Positions 37,580-46,888 of a stretch of 64,000 nt of DNA are shown here, in pieces (position 1 is the stretch's first letter; every line of letters starts with the position of its first letter). The translations under genes were made by a program, and so were the position numbers. This DNA is from Hyphomicrobium sp. 12-62-95 (GTDB lineage Bacteria; Pseudomonadota; Alphaproteobacteria; Rhizobiales; Hyphomicrobiaceae): positions 1 through 64,000 of the forward strand of contig NCCZ01000011.1 of assembly GCA_002279935.1 (NCBI GenBank), given 5' to 3'. The notes beneath the pieces were generated by a model. It had not been told where the DNA came from. It searched no databases and saw only the letters and a program-made list of their open reading frames with translations.

Positions 37580-39115
37580 ATGAGCACAACGACTGAGAGC
37601 GGCAAACCCGTTGTCCGGTTTGCGCCCTCCCCCACCGGCTACCTGCATATCGGCGGCGGCCGCACGGCCCTGTTCAACTGGCTTTATGCCAAGGGGCGGG
37701 GCGGGCGGTTTTTGCTGCGCATCGAGGACACTGACCGGGAACGCAATAATCCGGCGGCTGTGGCGGCGATCCTCGACGGTTTGACCTGGCTGGAACTCGA
37801 CTGGGAGGGGGTGCCTGTCTCGCAGTTCGAACAGGCGCCGCGGCATCGCGCAGTGGCCGAGGCCCTCCTGGCGTCGGGGAATGCCTACAAGTGCTATCTG
37901 ACGCCGGCGGAACTCGATGAGATGCGCAAGGCGGCGGAAGCAGAAAAGCGTCCGCTTACGATCCGCTCGCCGTGGCGCGAGCGCGATCCGGCCGAGGCGC
38001 CGGCGGGCGTGCCGCACACGATCCGGCTCAAGGCGCCGCGCGAGGGCGAGACGGTTGTTGACGACCGCTGCCAGGGGCGCGTGACGTTCGCCAACAAGGA
38101 TCTCGACGATCTCATCATCCTGCGTTCGGACGGCAACCCGACCTACAATCTCGCCGTCGTCGTCGACGATCACGACATGGGGATCACGCATGTCGTGCGC
38201 GGGGTGGACCATCTGACCAACGCGGCGCGGCAGACGCAGATTTATAACGCCATGGGCTGGCGTGTTCCCGTGTGGGCTCACGTGCCGCTTATTCACGGGG
38301 CGGATGGGGCGAAGCTGTCGAAGCGGCACGGCGCGCAGGGCGTCGAAGAGTACCGCTCGATGGGGTACTTGCCCGTGGCGCTGCGCAACTATCTCGTGCG
38401 GCTGGGCTGGAGCCATGGCGATGATGAGATCATGTCGACGGAGCAGTTGATCCAGTGGTTCGACATCGACGACATCAACAAGAGCGCGTCGCGGTTCGAC
38501 TTCAAGAAACTCGACGATCTCAATGCGCATTACATCCGCCAGTCGGATGATGCCGAACTCGTGCGGCGCGTGCGCGAGATGCTTCCACATCTGGATTTCG
38601 TGGCACTCGCCGCCCTCACGCCGGATCCGAAGGCGCCGCCGCGTTCGGATATCGCGCTCGCCCGCGAGGTCGCGTCTGTGTTGCCGGTTGTAAAGACCGG
38701 AGCCGAGTTGGCGCAGCGCTTCGAGGCGAAGGGCTGGGACCGGTTTGCCGCGGCGATCCCATCGCTGAAGGAGCGGGCCAAGACGCTGGCCGACCTCGTT
38801 TCAGGAGCGCTCTATCTTGTCGCAGAGCGGCCATTGAAGCTGGATGAAAAGGCGGCAAAGCTGATCGATGCTGAGGCAAAGAGCCTGATCGGCGGGCTGC
38901 TACCGCTGCTCGAAGCGGCTCCCGCTTGGACGGCGGCTGATCTGGAAGCAGCGGTGCGGACCCATGCGGAGACCACGGGGGCAAAACTCGGAAAAGTCGC
39001 GCAGCCATTGCGCGCGGCGCTGACCGGGCGCACCGTTTCGCCGCCTGTATTCGACGTCATGGCCGTGCTCGGCCGCGACGAGGCCGTTGCCCGGCTGAAA
39101 GACCGCATGTCTTAA
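37580..39115 (+). CDS. gltX: glutamyl-tRNA synthetase
   Basis: A 511-residue class I aminoacyl-tRNA synthetase. The HIGH-type signature appears in [25 protein letters not shown], the zinc-free [11 protein letters not shown] region follows, and the KMSKS-type loop is [11 protein letters not shown]. The C-terminal anticodon-binding helices end [22 protein letters not shown]. It charges tRNA-Glu, and tRNA-Gln if the organism is non-discriminating, which the sequence cannot tell. The start [16 protein letters not shown] at 37580 removes an upstream arginine-rich extension that overlaps comEC antisense. Confidence 0.95.
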   Translation: MSTTTESGKPVVRFAPSPTGYLHIGGGRTALFNWLYAKGRGGRFLLRIEDTDRERNNPAAVAAILDGLTWLELDWEGVPVSQFEQAPRHRAVAEALLASGNAYKCYLTPAELDEMRKAAEAEKRPLTIRSPWRERDPAEAPAGVPHTIRLKAPREGETVVDDRCQGRVTFANKDLDDLIILRSDGNPTYNLAVVVDDHDMGITHVVRGVDHLTNAARQTQIYNAMGWRVPVWAHVPLIHGADGAKLSKRHGAQGVEEYRSMGYLPVALRNYLVRLGWSHGDDEIMSTEQLIQWFDIDDINKSASRFDFKKLDDLNAHYIRQSDDAELVRRVREMLPHLDFVALAALTPDPKAPPRSDIALAREVASVLPVVKTGAELAQRFEAKGWDRFAAAIPSLKERAKTLADLVSGALYLVAERPLKLDEKAAKLIDAEAKSLIGGLLPLLEAAPAWTAADLEAAVRTHAETTGAKLGKVAQPLRAALTGRTVSPPVFDVMAVLGRDEAVARLKDRMS

Positions 39116-39279
39116 GGATGTAGAGGCCGTGTGCGCCTTAATTCCAGGCAGCGGTTTGTTCTTAGGCAGCATTGGCCAATCGTGTGCACCCGCGATATGA
39201 TGTTGCGCAGTGCACCATTGCAAACCGCAAGCATGGCTGGGCAAGGCCGTCTCGGCCCCCGGTGAAGGAGACACCATCC

Positions 39280-40590
39280 ATGACGATCCAGGAGCAGCCC
39301 CCCACCGCCGGCGCCAGTGGCGAGAGCGCGACGCTGACCTATGAGGGCCGGCCAACCGATTTTCCGCTCCGCCACGGCACCATCGGGCCGTCGGTGATGG
39401 ACATTGGCAAGTTGTATAAGGATACCGGGTGCTTCTCGTACGACCCGGGGTTCACCTCGACGGCCAACTGTGCCTCGAAGATCACCTTCATCGACGGCGA
39501 CAAGGGCGAGTTGCTCTATCGCGGCTACCCGATTGAACAGATTGCCGAGCACTCGAACTTCCTGGCGACCTGCTATCTGCTGCTCAACGGCGAATTGCCG
39601 ACGAATGAGCAGTTCCGCGAATTCCGGCGCACCATTACCAACCACACGATGGTGCATGAGCAGATGACGCGGTTCTACACGGGCTTCCGCCGTGACGCGC
39701 ATCCGATGGCGGTGATGGTCGGCGTCGTTGGCGCGCTGTCGGCGTTCTATCACGACTCGACCGACATCAATAATCCCGACCACCGGCGCGTGGCCACCAA
39801 CCGCATGATCGCCAAAATGCCGACGATCGCGGCGATGGCGTACAAGTACTCCATCGGCCATCCGTTCATCTATCCGCGCAACGATCTCGACTACACGTCG
39901 AACTTCCTGCAGATGTGCTTTGCGGTGCCGTGCGAGCCCTACATCGTCAATCCGGTGGTGGCGCGCGCGCTCGACCGCATTTTCATCCTGCATGCAGATC
40001 ACGAGCAGAATGCGTCAACCTCGACGGTGCGGCTTGCCGGCTCGTCGGGTGCCAATCCGTTCGCGTGCATCGCGTCGGGCATCGCGTGTCTATGGGGTCC
40101 GGCGCATGGCGGGGCCAACGAAGCCGCACTCACCATGCTGCGGGAAATCGGCACGGTCGAACGCATTCCGGAATACATCGCGAAAGCCAAGGACAAGTCG
40201 TCCGGCTTCCGGCTCATGGGCTTCGGGCACCGGGTCTACAAGAACTACGATCCGCGCGCGAAGGTGATGCAGAAAACCTGCCACGAAGTTCTCGACGCGC
40301 TCGACAAGCGCGACGAGCCGCTGCTCAAAGTGGCGATGGAGCTGGAGCGGATCGCGCTGCAGGACGAGTATTTCGTCTCCAAGAAGCTCTATCCCAACAT
40401 CGACTTCTATTCGGGCATCACGCTCAGCGCGATCGGCTTCCCAGTCGAAATGTTCACGGTGCTCTTCGCCGTGGCGCGCACCGTGGGCTGGATCGCGCAG
40501 TGGCGTGAGATGATCGAAGATCCCGAACAGCGCATCGGCCGGCCGCGGCAGCTCTATGTCGGCCCGCCGCGCCGCGAATTCCCGCTGTAA
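39280..40590 (+). CDS. gltA: citrate synthase
   Basis: A 436-residue type II (hexameric, NADH-sensitive class) citrate synthase condensing acetyl-CoA and oxaloacetate. The catalytic His motif [14 protein letters not shown] sequence ([13 protein letters not shown]), the second histidine region [20 protein letters not shown], the aspartate region NIDFYSGI and the C-terminal [10 protein letters not shown] are all present. The ATG at 39280 has GAAGGAG eight bases upstream. It follows gltX by 164 bases and probably has its own promoter; a hairpin follows the stop. Confidence 0.95.
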   Translation: MTIQEQPPTAGASGESATLTYEGRPTDFPLRHGTIGPSVMDIGKLYKDTGCFSYDPGFTSTANCASKITFIDGDKGELLYRGYPIEQIAEHSNFLATCYLLLNGELPTNEQFREFRRTITNHTMVHEQMTRFYTGFRRDAHPMAVMVGVVGALSAFYHDSTDINNPDHRRVATNRMIAKMPTIAAMAYKYSIGHPFIYPRNDLDYTSNFLQMCFAVPCEPYIVNPVVARALDRIFILHADHEQNASTSTVRLAGSSGANPFACIASGIACLWGPAHGGANEAALTMLREIGTVERIPEYIAKAKDKSSGFRLMGFGHRVYKNYDPRAKVMQKTCHEVLDALDKRDEPLLKVAMELERIALQDEYFVSKKLYPNIDFYSGITLSAIGFPVEMFTVLFAVARTVGWIAQWREMIEDPEQRIGRPRQLYVGPPRREFPL

Positions 40591-40596
40591 CTCGAG

Positions 40597-40620
40597 CCCC
40601 CGCCCTTCACCTGGCGGGGG
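40597..40620 (+). terminator. GC-rich hairpin after gltA
   Basis: CCCCCGCC pairs with GGCGGGGG around eight bases, six bases after the stop. The U-run is poor (TGCTGCTTTG), so termination may be partial. Confidence 0.6.
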
Positions 40621-40733
40621 TGCTGCTTTGAGGTCACAACGGGGGCGAATTGCGCGCCGCCGCCGTGGCTGTGCTTCTCCCGCAGGAGGCGGACCGGCTA
40701 GATTGCATCCGTTGTTGTGCGGGGGTGAGTGGC

Positions 40734-41393
40734 ATGCGCCGGGTTGGTTTTGCGTTTCTATCGCTTTGTGCTGTCAGCGGTCCGGCTGCGGCGGATTCTA
40801 TTTTCGATAATCTCAATGTCATTCGCATGTCGCCGCCGCTGGCGTACTACACGCCGGGCACGATCGCGCGCGGTCATCTCGACAAGCGCACGTATCAGCG
40901 CACCGGCGATCGGCTGTTGAAAGTGAACATGGTGCGCTGCCGCGCCAAGTTCGACGAGGACGGGTTCAGCCAGGCGCTCGAGGGCGCGGCGTTCACCTCG
41001 CATGATCAGAAGTCGTTTGGGCTGTCGGCGGGGTGGGCGAACATTCTTAATGCCTCGTTCAAGGGCCAGTACGTGACGGGGGTGAACCTCACGTTCACGG
41101 GAACGGTTTATGAGTATGACGAGAGCAAGCTCATTCAGTTGCGCAAACGTTGCCTGGGTTCGGCCAATCCGAAGGGCGACACGAACTGCAATCAATTCCA
41201 GATCGTGCGTCTCGCGGTCGGCCGGTTCGAATACGCGCTGCAATTCGCGGGTGATGCCTCGGCGGGGCTGAAGGCCGACATCGTCAACAAATTCGCGGGC
41301 GAACTTGGCGTCAATGGCGGCGTGGACAAGCGCGGCACGGTGACGATCCCGAACGGGGCCATGGCGCTGCCGCTCTGGCGCGACGCGTGGTAG
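40734..41393 (+). CDS. exported hypothetical protein
   Basis: A 219-residue protein with a cleavable signal peptide (MRRVGFAFLSLCAVSGPAAA). The mature part is soluble, rich in beta strands, with three or four cysteines (VRCRAKF, KRCLGSANP, DTNCNQF) that could form disulfides in the periplasm. The internal ATG at 40734 was chosen because it exposes the signal. It is four bases from the next gene, the tethered receiver, so the two are probably co-transcribed. No family is recognised. Confidence 0.7.
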   Translation: MRRVGFAFLSLCAVSGPAAADSIFDNLNVIRMSPPLAYYTPGTIARGHLDKRTYQRTGDRLLKVNMVRCRAKFDEDGFSQALEGAAFTSHDQKSFGLSAGWANILNASFKGQYVTGVNLTFTGTVYEYDESKLIQLRKRCLGSANPKGDTNCNQFQIVRLAVGRFEYALQFAGDASAGLKADIVNKFAGELGVNGGVDKRGTVTIPNGAMALPLWRDAW

Positions 41394-41397
41394 GCGC

Positions 41398-42084
41398 GTG
41401 CCGGATTTCGCCCAAGCTTTTCTGACATTCGTTGCCGAGAACCGCGCCATGTTCGACGCGGCGGAAGCGCTGAGTGCGATCGTCAATCTTCTGGGCTGGA
41501 CACTCGGCGGCTTTCTGATCTGGCGGGCGTGGCGGGGGAATGCCATCCGCAGCGTCAACGTGGGTCCGTTGCGGTTTCAATTGCAGGAAGAGGCCATGAC
41601 GGCGGCGGCGGCCGCGGCGCGGGATTGGCAGGCGAAGACCGGCGACGGCGGGGTTGATATGGGCCGGCTGCGCGCGGCGGTGGAACGCGCCTTCGATCCG
41701 CAAATGACGGACCACTTGATCGGGCGGTCCATCCTTTGGGTGGACGACAATCCGGCGAACAACGAACTGGCCATGCGGGCGCTACGCAAATTGATGCTCG
41801 ACGTGGTGCAGGTGACGAGCACGGAGGCGGCGCTCGGCACGCTCGGCGGGCGCATGTTCGATCTCGTTATTTCCGACATGGGCCGGGGCACGAACCTGCG
41901 GGCGGGCTATGATTTGCTGGCGGCTCTGCGCGGGGCGGGCAATCCAGTTCCGTTCTTCATCTTCTCCAGCGACGACCGGGCGGAGTTTCGCACGGAAGCC
42001 AAGCGAGCCGGCGCGCAATTGTCCACCAACGACATGCTGGAGTTGATCGACTGCGTCGTCGCGACGTTGGGGCGGGCGCGATAG
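41398..42084 (+). CDS. membrane-anchored single receiver-domain protein
   Basis: A 228-residue protein starting with a GTG at 41398. One membrane segment (about 20-45, EALSAIVNLLGWTLGGFLIWRAW) and an alanine-rich linker precede a receiver-like domain (about 105-225): ILWVDDNPANNELAMRAL (acidic pocket Asp-Asp), FDLVISDMGRGTNLRAG (candidate phosphoacceptor Asp) and PFFIFSSDDRAEF (Ser in the conserved Thr/Ser position). There is no output domain. It could be a phosphate sink or a tethered signal relay. It is translationally close to the exported protein before it. Confidence 0.7.
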   Translation: MPDFAQAFLTFVAENRAMFDAAEALSAIVNLLGWTLGGFLIWRAWRGNAIRSVNVGPLRFQLQEEAMTAAAAAARDWQAKTGDGGVDMGRLRAAVERAFDPQMTDHLIGRSILWVDDNPANNELAMRALRKLMLDVVQVTSTEAALGTLGGRMFDLVISDMGRGTNLRAGYDLLAALRGAGNPVPFFIFSSDDRAEFRTEAKRAGAQLSTNDMLELIDCVVATLGRAR

Positions 42085-42132
42085 CGCAACCTTGGTACGC
42101 GCGCGTAGCGCACCCTTGGTACGCGCGCGTAG
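42085..42132. repeat. 24-bp tandem duplication
   Basis: Two adjacent 24-base units (42085-42108, 42109-42132), identical except one base, beginning CGCA and containing TTGGTACGCGCGCGTAG; a third partial unit (CGCGACGCG) follows. It starts directly after the receiver gene's stop codon. Confidence 0.85.
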
Positions 42133-42193
42133 CGCGACGCGAAACGGCCCCGGATTGCTCCAGGGCCGCGCGCTTGGGGGCAGCTTGGGTTGA

Positions 42194-42448
42194 TTAGTAG
42201 CAGTGCTGCTGCAGTGTCCAGGCGACGACCTTCATGCGGCCGTTGATCGTCTTGTGAACCGGGATGCGGACGTAGCTGCAGTAGTAGTCGCCCGCGCGGC
42301 CTTCGTAGCCGTGCATCGGCTTCTTCGACACGTACGTCTGCGAGAAATATTCCTTGCCGCGGCCACCGGCTTCAGCGGGGAGTGCGCCGAACACACCGGC
42401 GGTCAGAGCCAGGATCAGGGCGGCGGGCTTGGAGATGGACTTGAACAT
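42194..42448 (-). CDS. small exported protein
   Basis: An 84-residue protein with a signal peptide (MFKSISKPAALILALTAG, cleavage after AEA). The short mature domain of about 58 residues contains two cysteines (YYCSYVRI and LQQHCY, the latter at the C-terminus), likely a disulfide. AGAGGAT precedes the ATG. It is convergent with the receiver gene. It resembles small periplasmic proteins of unknown function; no family recognised. Confidence 0.65.
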   Translation of the reverse strand: MFKSISKPAALILALTAGVFGALPAEAGGRGKEYFSQTYVSKKPMHGYEGRAGDYYCSYVRIPVHKTINGRMKVVAWTLQQHCY

Positions 42449-42782
42449 CGGCGTATCCTCTTTCCGTTGCTGGCCGCTCAGGGCCGGTTCGCTTCGATGA
42501 GGACAGGTATAGGGGAGGGGCGGCGGCTGCGCTGTCACGGGGGGAACATGGGGGGTGGGGGTGCTTTATGCGGGAACGGACTTCGATGTGTGACAACAGC
42601 GCCTCCGGTCACGTCGGCTCTCAGGAATTTACCGGCCATTTTGGATGGCAGCTTGAAGGCAGCATGTGACCCCAACTGGACGCAGTACCGGTGCGCAACA
42701 ATCGCTTTGCATGGAGCATCCAGAGGGAAGAAGTCGAGTACAGAAGGGCCAGAAATTTAAAATTAGATTTCGATCGTCGACG
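42449..42782. other. intergenic region, nothing recognised
   Basis: No gene, repeat or clear promoter is seen. The last 80 bases are more AT-rich than the surroundings and precede the accessory metal-related block. Confidence 0.4.
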
Positions 42783-43487
42783 TTAGACGTTCACACCGAA
42801 GAGTTTCCCAATCCCAGCGGTGACGAGCATGGCAACGATACCCCAGCCGACCACTCTAGCGAGCGACGGCCCCACCGGTGCACCACCTGTTTTCGCGCCG
42901 AACACCCCAAGTCCGGCCAGAGCCAAGACGGTGACAACTAAAACTGCGATTATGATGTGACTTGCAGGCGCCAAGGCTGCAGCGATGAGAGGGACGCTCC
43001 CTGCAATCGTAAACGTCGCGCCCGATGCCAAAGCTGCCTGAAGGGGATTTGCCGCGTTCATTTCGGACAGTCCCAATTCGTCCCGAACATGCGACCCTAG
43101 GGCATCATGCCGTGTGAGCTCATCGGCGACCAACTTAGCCGTTTTCGCTGAAAGTCCCCGATACTGGTAGATGGCGACGAGCTCCGCATGCTCTTTCTCA
43201 GGTTCATCGGCCAACGCTTGCCGTTCTCTTATGATGTCGGCGCGCTCAATATCGGATTGCGAAGAGACCGAAACATACTCCCCGGCAGCCATCGACATCG
43301 CGCCCGCAGTCAGGCCCGCCACACCCGCGATCAATACGGCGCGTGGCGACGGGTCCGCTGATGCCACGCCTACGAGCAACGATGAAATTGACACGATGCC
43401 GTCATTTGCACCCAAGACAGCGGCCCGCAGCCAACCGCTGCGCGTGATGAAATGTGGTTCGTTATCGTGGGCTGATGGCAAAGTCAT
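42783..43487 (-). CDS. VIT/CCC1-family iron/manganese transporter
   Basis: A 234-residue protein. Segments matching the vacuolar iron transporter family are visible: LRAAVLGANDGIVSISSLLVGVA, AGLTAGAMSMAAGEYVSVSSQSDIERADI, a central charged helix rich in Glu/His (EKEHAELVAIYQ), and three C-terminal membrane helices. The family exports Fe2+/Mn2+ from the cytoplasm in exchange for protons. It lies at the left edge of the metal-related block, on the same strand as the two-component genes but probably in its own transcript. Confidence 0.88.
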   Translation of the reverse strand: MTLPSAHDNEPHFITRSGWLRAAVLGANDGIVSISSLLVGVASADPSPRAVLIAGVAGLTAGAMSMAAGEYVSVSSQSDIERADIIRERQALADEPEKEHAELVAIYQYRGLSAKTAKLVADELTRHDALGSHVRDELGLSEMNAANPLQAALASGATFTIAGSVPLIAAALAPASHIIIAVLVVTVLALAGLGVFGAKTGGAPVGPSLARVVGWGIVAMLVTAGIGKLFGVNV

Positions 43488-43563
43488 TGGGGTTCCGATC
43501 CTGTCAGCGATCTACTAAAAACACTTAAGGTCTAGTTTGCTTCATCAAACGCCTTGTCCCGCT

Positions 43564-44919
43564 TCACTGCGCCCCGCCCGGCAGATATAGTTCAACACGC
43601 AACCCGCCCAACTGACTGTCTGTAAGAACGACATCACCGCCGTAGAGGCGCGCAAGATCCCTGGCAATCGCGAGACCAAGGCCTGATCCAGGTGCCTGAC
43701 TATCCCACCGCTCGCCGACGTTGAAAACAATCTCGCGGGCTTCAGCAGGAACACCCGGACCATCGTCTTCAATGCCGATAGTCAAACGTCGGTCTGTCGT
43801 CGCCGAAGCGCTTACCGCAATCTGCGACTTAGCGTGCTTGAATGCATTGTCGAGAAGGTTTGCAAGAATTTCATTCACGTCTTGCCGGTCGCAGGCCACA
43901 CGGAGCGCCGGCTCTATATCGACAGTCACATCGATCCCGCGGTCGTGGTAGAGACGCTGAAGAGCCAGCGTGACCTCCGCAGCAGCCACACCTAGCGGGG
44001 CTGAATTACCTAGGGTGATGTGGGCCGCCGCCGCACGTGCGCGCGTAATCTGATAATCGATGTGGGTTTGTATCTTTTTGACTTGCGAGACGATTGTCGC
44101 GGCCGGCTTCGGCTGTCCATCGCGATCGAGGCGATGTGCTTCGTCAGCAAGTATCGCAAGCGGCGTCTTTAACCCGTGCGCGATGTTGCCTGCTTGCGTG
44201 CGGGCTCGCTGCACAAGTTCCCCCGTAGATCTGAGCAATCCATTGAGGTCATCCACGAGGGGTTGGACTTCCGATGGGAAGGTCTCGGCGATCTTCTTGT
44301 TCTGCCCGCTTCGAACTTGGTTGAGCGACTCCCGCAGGTGATTGAGCGGCCGGAGAGCAAAAGAGATTAAAACGCCAGCCGCAAGGATCAAAGCCGCTGC
44401 GAAAATAGCCAATGACAGACCGAGCGTACGGTTGAATTCACCCAGCACGCTATCGATGTGGCGCTGGTCCGTTCCAATGATGTAGCGAACGACAGGGCCG
44501 GCCGGCGATGTCCAGTGCCCCTGCTCCGCAATTAAGATGGGCCCCGTAGGCCCCTCAGTCGTGTGAGTGTGGACACCGACATCCTTTGGCTCGTCGATGG
44601 GCGTTCGTAGCATCGGACCTTGCATAGACGCTGACCTTGCGAGAACTGCATCGCCTTTCTGGATCTCCCAATAGAAGCCCGATCGGGCCTCTTCATAGCG
44701 GGGGTCGCTCAATGGACGGTCCAGAACGGCCTTGTCGCCCTTGAACTCCGCTAGGCGTTCAAGCTCAGAAAGATGGACGTAGAGTTCTTCCTTGAACTGT
44801 GCTGTCACATGTTGCCGAAAGACGGCGGATAGAACGAACCAAGACGCCACGATACCCGCCAGGATCCAGAGCGCGGCCATGACGATCAATCGTGCTTTCA
44901 GGCTGCGCAGCGCGAACAT
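43564..44919 (-). CDS. sensor histidine kinase
   Basis: A 451-residue membrane kinase. One N-terminal helix (about 10-35) and a second (about 170-195) flank a periplasmic sensor domain of about 130 residues containing GVHTHTTEGP (two histidines). HAMP and dimerisation regions follow with the H-box NIAHGLKTPLAIL, the N-box NLLDNAFKHA, G1 EDDGPGVP and G2 APGSGLGLAIA. It is encoded two bases downstream of its response regulator and divergent from a CusBA-type efflux operon, so it likely senses a periplasmic metal such as copper or silver; that is inference from context. Confidence 0.9.
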   Translation of the reverse strand: MFALRSLKARLIVMAALWILAGIVASWFVLSAVFRQHVTAQFKEELYVHLSELERLAEFKGDKAVLDRPLSDPRYEEARSGFYWEIQKGDAVLARSASMQGPMLRTPIDEPKDVGVHTHTTEGPTGPILIAEQGHWTSPAGPVVRYIIGTDQRHIDSVLGEFNRTLGLSLAIFAAALILAAGVLISFALRPLNHLRESLNQVRSGQNKKIAETFPSEVQPLVDDLNGLLRSTGELVQRARTQAGNIAHGLKTPLAILADEAHRLDRDGQPKPAATIVSQVKKIQTHIDYQITRARAAAAHITLGNSAPLGVAAAEVTLALQRLYHDRGIDVTVDIEPALRVACDRQDVNEILANLLDNAFKHAKSQIAVSASATTDRRLTIGIEDDGPGVPAEAREIVFNVGERWDSQAPGSGLGLAIARDLARLYGGDVVLTDSQLGGLRVELYLPGGAQ

Positions 44920-44921
44920 GG

Positions 44922-45608
44922 CTAATCCATCCGATATCCGAGGCCGCGGATTGTCTTGATGAGATCCGTGGATGTTTTGCGGCGGAGCCTGCTGACGTAG
45001 ACTTCGATCGTATTCGACTCGCGGCTATCCACCGTCGCATACAAGTGTTCGGTCAATTCGTTCTGAGAAACGATCCGTCCGATGCGATGCATGAAATAAT
45101 TGAGCATGCGCAATTCCGACGCGGTAAGTTCGATTGGCGCCCCATCAAAAGTCGCCTTTCCCGTCGTTGTATCGAGCGTAAGTCGGCCGTGCGTGAGCAC
45201 CGATGAAGCCTGACCTGCTGATCGCCGGATCAGGGCCTTAAGTCTGGCCGCCACCTCGGGCACATGAAAGGGCTTAGTGATGTAGTCGTCGGCGCCTGCA
45301 TTGAGTCCGTCGACCTTCTCCGACCAGGTGCCACGAGCTGTCAGGATCAGTACCGGGAAATTGCGGCTTTTCCGCCGCCACTCTTTTAGCACGTCGAGAC
45401 CCTGCATCTGGGGCAGCCCGAGATCGAGTACAGCGGCGTCGAAGGAGTCGTCGGTTCCAAGCGAAAGGCCGTCGGGACCATTGTACGCGTATTCGACGGA
45501 AAAGCCCGCCTCGGCGAGCCCCTCGCCAAGTCGTTGTGCAATGTCCCGATCATCTTCCACCAGCAAGATCCTGATGGCCGCCTCCTGCGTTCTGCCTAGC
45601 TGGTGCAT
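44922..45608 (-). CDS. OmpR/PhoB-family response regulator
   Basis: A 228-residue regulator. The receiver domain shows LLVEDDRDIAQRLGEGL, the phosphoacceptor Asp in FDAAVLDLGLPQMQGLD, and the Thr/Lys in LILTARG and DYITKPFHVPE. The C-terminal winged helix ends SNTIEVYVSRLRRKTSTDLIKTIRGLGYRMD. The start at 45608 (MHQLGRTQEA) is likely; the 45659 ATG lies beyond the inverted repeat. A perfect inverted repeat beginning 13 bases upstream probably contains its binding sites and serves both this operon and the divergent efflux operon. Confidence 0.92.
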   Translation of the reverse strand: MHQLGRTQEAAIRILLVEDDRDIAQRLGEGLAEAGFSVEYAYNGPDGLSLGTDDSFDAAVLDLGLPQMQGLDVLKEWRRKSRNFPVLILTARGTWSEKVDGLNAGADDYITKPFHVPEVAARLKALIRRSAGQASSVLTHGRLTLDTTTGKATFDGAPIELTASELRMLNYFMHRIGRIVSQNELTEHLYATVDSRESNTIEVYVSRLRRKTSTDLIKTIRGLGYRMD

Positions 45609-45620
45609 ATCACGCGGAAG

Positions 45621-45680
45621 CTGAAACGAACCTGAAAAGGCCTGACCAAACCGCCGCACGCCTTTTCAGGTTCGTTTCAG
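45621..45680. promoter_or_regulatory. 21-bp perfect inverted repeat, probable operator
   Basis: The arm at 45621-45641 begins CTGAAACGAACCTGAAAAGG, and its exact complement is at 45660-45680, 18 bases apart. Each arm contains two TTTCAG half-sites 11 bases apart (45664 and 45675), the spacing used by OmpR-family dimers. It lies in the divergent region between the response regulator and the efflux operon. Confidence 0.85.
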
Positions 45681-45802
45681 ATTGAGGGCGCTGTGTGTGG
45701 CGTCGGGCGATCGTCAGCCAGCTGTCATTGACCGTCCGGCAGATTGCCGACAGGTCCGCGCGCCGTAGCGGCGAAAACAATACTTTCCCGAGGGAACCCC
45801 TT

Positions 45803-46885
45803 ATGTGTCCTAAAGCTACGCCATCTACGCTCTTTCGCAATCGGCTCTTGCTGAGCGTTATCTCGCTTTCGCTTGCCGGGAGCGGATCGAGCGCGTCTGC
45901 AAACGATGTTGTGTTGTCCGCTTTGCAGATGGCGCAGCTGGATATCGCGGTCACACGCGTAAAACCGGCGACAACCGAAGCAGTTGCCGTATTGCCCGGG
46001 ACCGTCGTGCCGGCTTCCAACGCACGCATCACTGCTGCCGCACCATTTGCTGGAACTGTTCTCAAAGTTGAAGCACTTCCCGGACAAGTCGTTCGCAAAG
46101 GCGACCCGTTGATCACCGTGTTGAGCCGCGATCTCGTCGAAGCCCAGGGCAATTTGGCCCAGCAGGAAGCCGAACTCCAACGTGTGGCGGCCGTTGCCGG
46201 TTGGAAGCGCGATCTCGCCAAAAAGAAGATCCTGAGCATGGCCATCGCCGACGAGGCGGAGGCCAGTCTACGCAAGACTGAAGCGGCAATTTCAGCACAA
46301 AAGCGGGCGTTCTCGATAGGTGACATCACAATGGGTGAAGCGGGGCGCTATACGATTGTTGCACCTGCGGACGGAAAAATCGTCATCGCATCGGTCCAGC
46401 CCGGGTCGCATGTCGATGCTATGGCTGCCGCTGTCACGATTTCAACCAGCGACGATTTGTGGATCGAAGCCCAATTGCCCGCTGATCTCGTCCAACAGGT
46501 CCGTCCTGGCGACACCGTACAAATCTCTGAGACACTCCAGGGAACGGTTTTGTCCGTTGGTGGAACGCTCGATGCTATGACACGCTCTGCGACGCTATTG
46601 GCCGCTGTGCCTGCTGGGTCGCCACTGATTGCTGGCCAACTCGTCAGCATCACCCTGAATAGGCGTACGGAGACGGGCAGCTACGAAGTGCCTGCTGCAG
46701 CCGTGGCCTGGATCAACAATGCACACGCCGTGTTTGCCCGCAACAAGGCGGGCTTCGCTCTGACGCCAGTTGTTTTGAAGGGAAAATCGCGCGCGTCGGC
46801 AACGGTGACAGGCGCTCTGGAACCCCACCAGGAAATCGCCTCGAGCGGTCTGCCGCAGCTCGAAGCTCTGCTGCAAGGTGAATGA
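45803..46885 (+). CDS. RND efflux periplasmic adaptor (CusB/CzcB type)
   Basis: A 360-residue membrane-fusion protein with a signal peptide (LLLSVISLSLAGSGSSASA). A lipoyl/barrel-sandwich hybrid is recognisable (ITAAAPFAGTVLKVEALPGQVVRKGDPLITVLS, ending YTIVAPADGKIVIASVQPGSHVDA) around a coiled hairpin, then a beta-barrel domain. It links the inner-membrane pump to an outer-membrane channel; no TolC/CusC gene is adjacent. The ATG at 45803 has GAGG upstream and follows the operator. The pump gene starts three bases after its stop. Confidence 0.88.
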   Translation: MCPKATPSTLFRNRLLLSVISLSLAGSGSSASANDVVLSALQMAQLDIAVTRVKPATTEAVAVLPGTVVPASNARITAAAPFAGTVLKVEALPGQVVRKGDPLITVLSRDLVEAQGNLAQQEAELQRVAAVAGWKRDLAKKKILSMAIADEAEASLRKTEAAISAQKRAFSIGDITMGEAGRYTIVAPADGKIVIASVQPGSHVDAMAAAVTISTSDDLWIEAQLPADLVQQVRPGDTVQISETLQGTVLSVGGTLDAMTRSATLLAAVPAGSPLIAGQLVSITLNRRTETGSYEVPAAAVAWINNAHAVFARNKAGFALTPVVLKGKSRASATVTGALEPHQEIASSGLPQLEALLQGE

Positions 46886-46888
46886 GCC

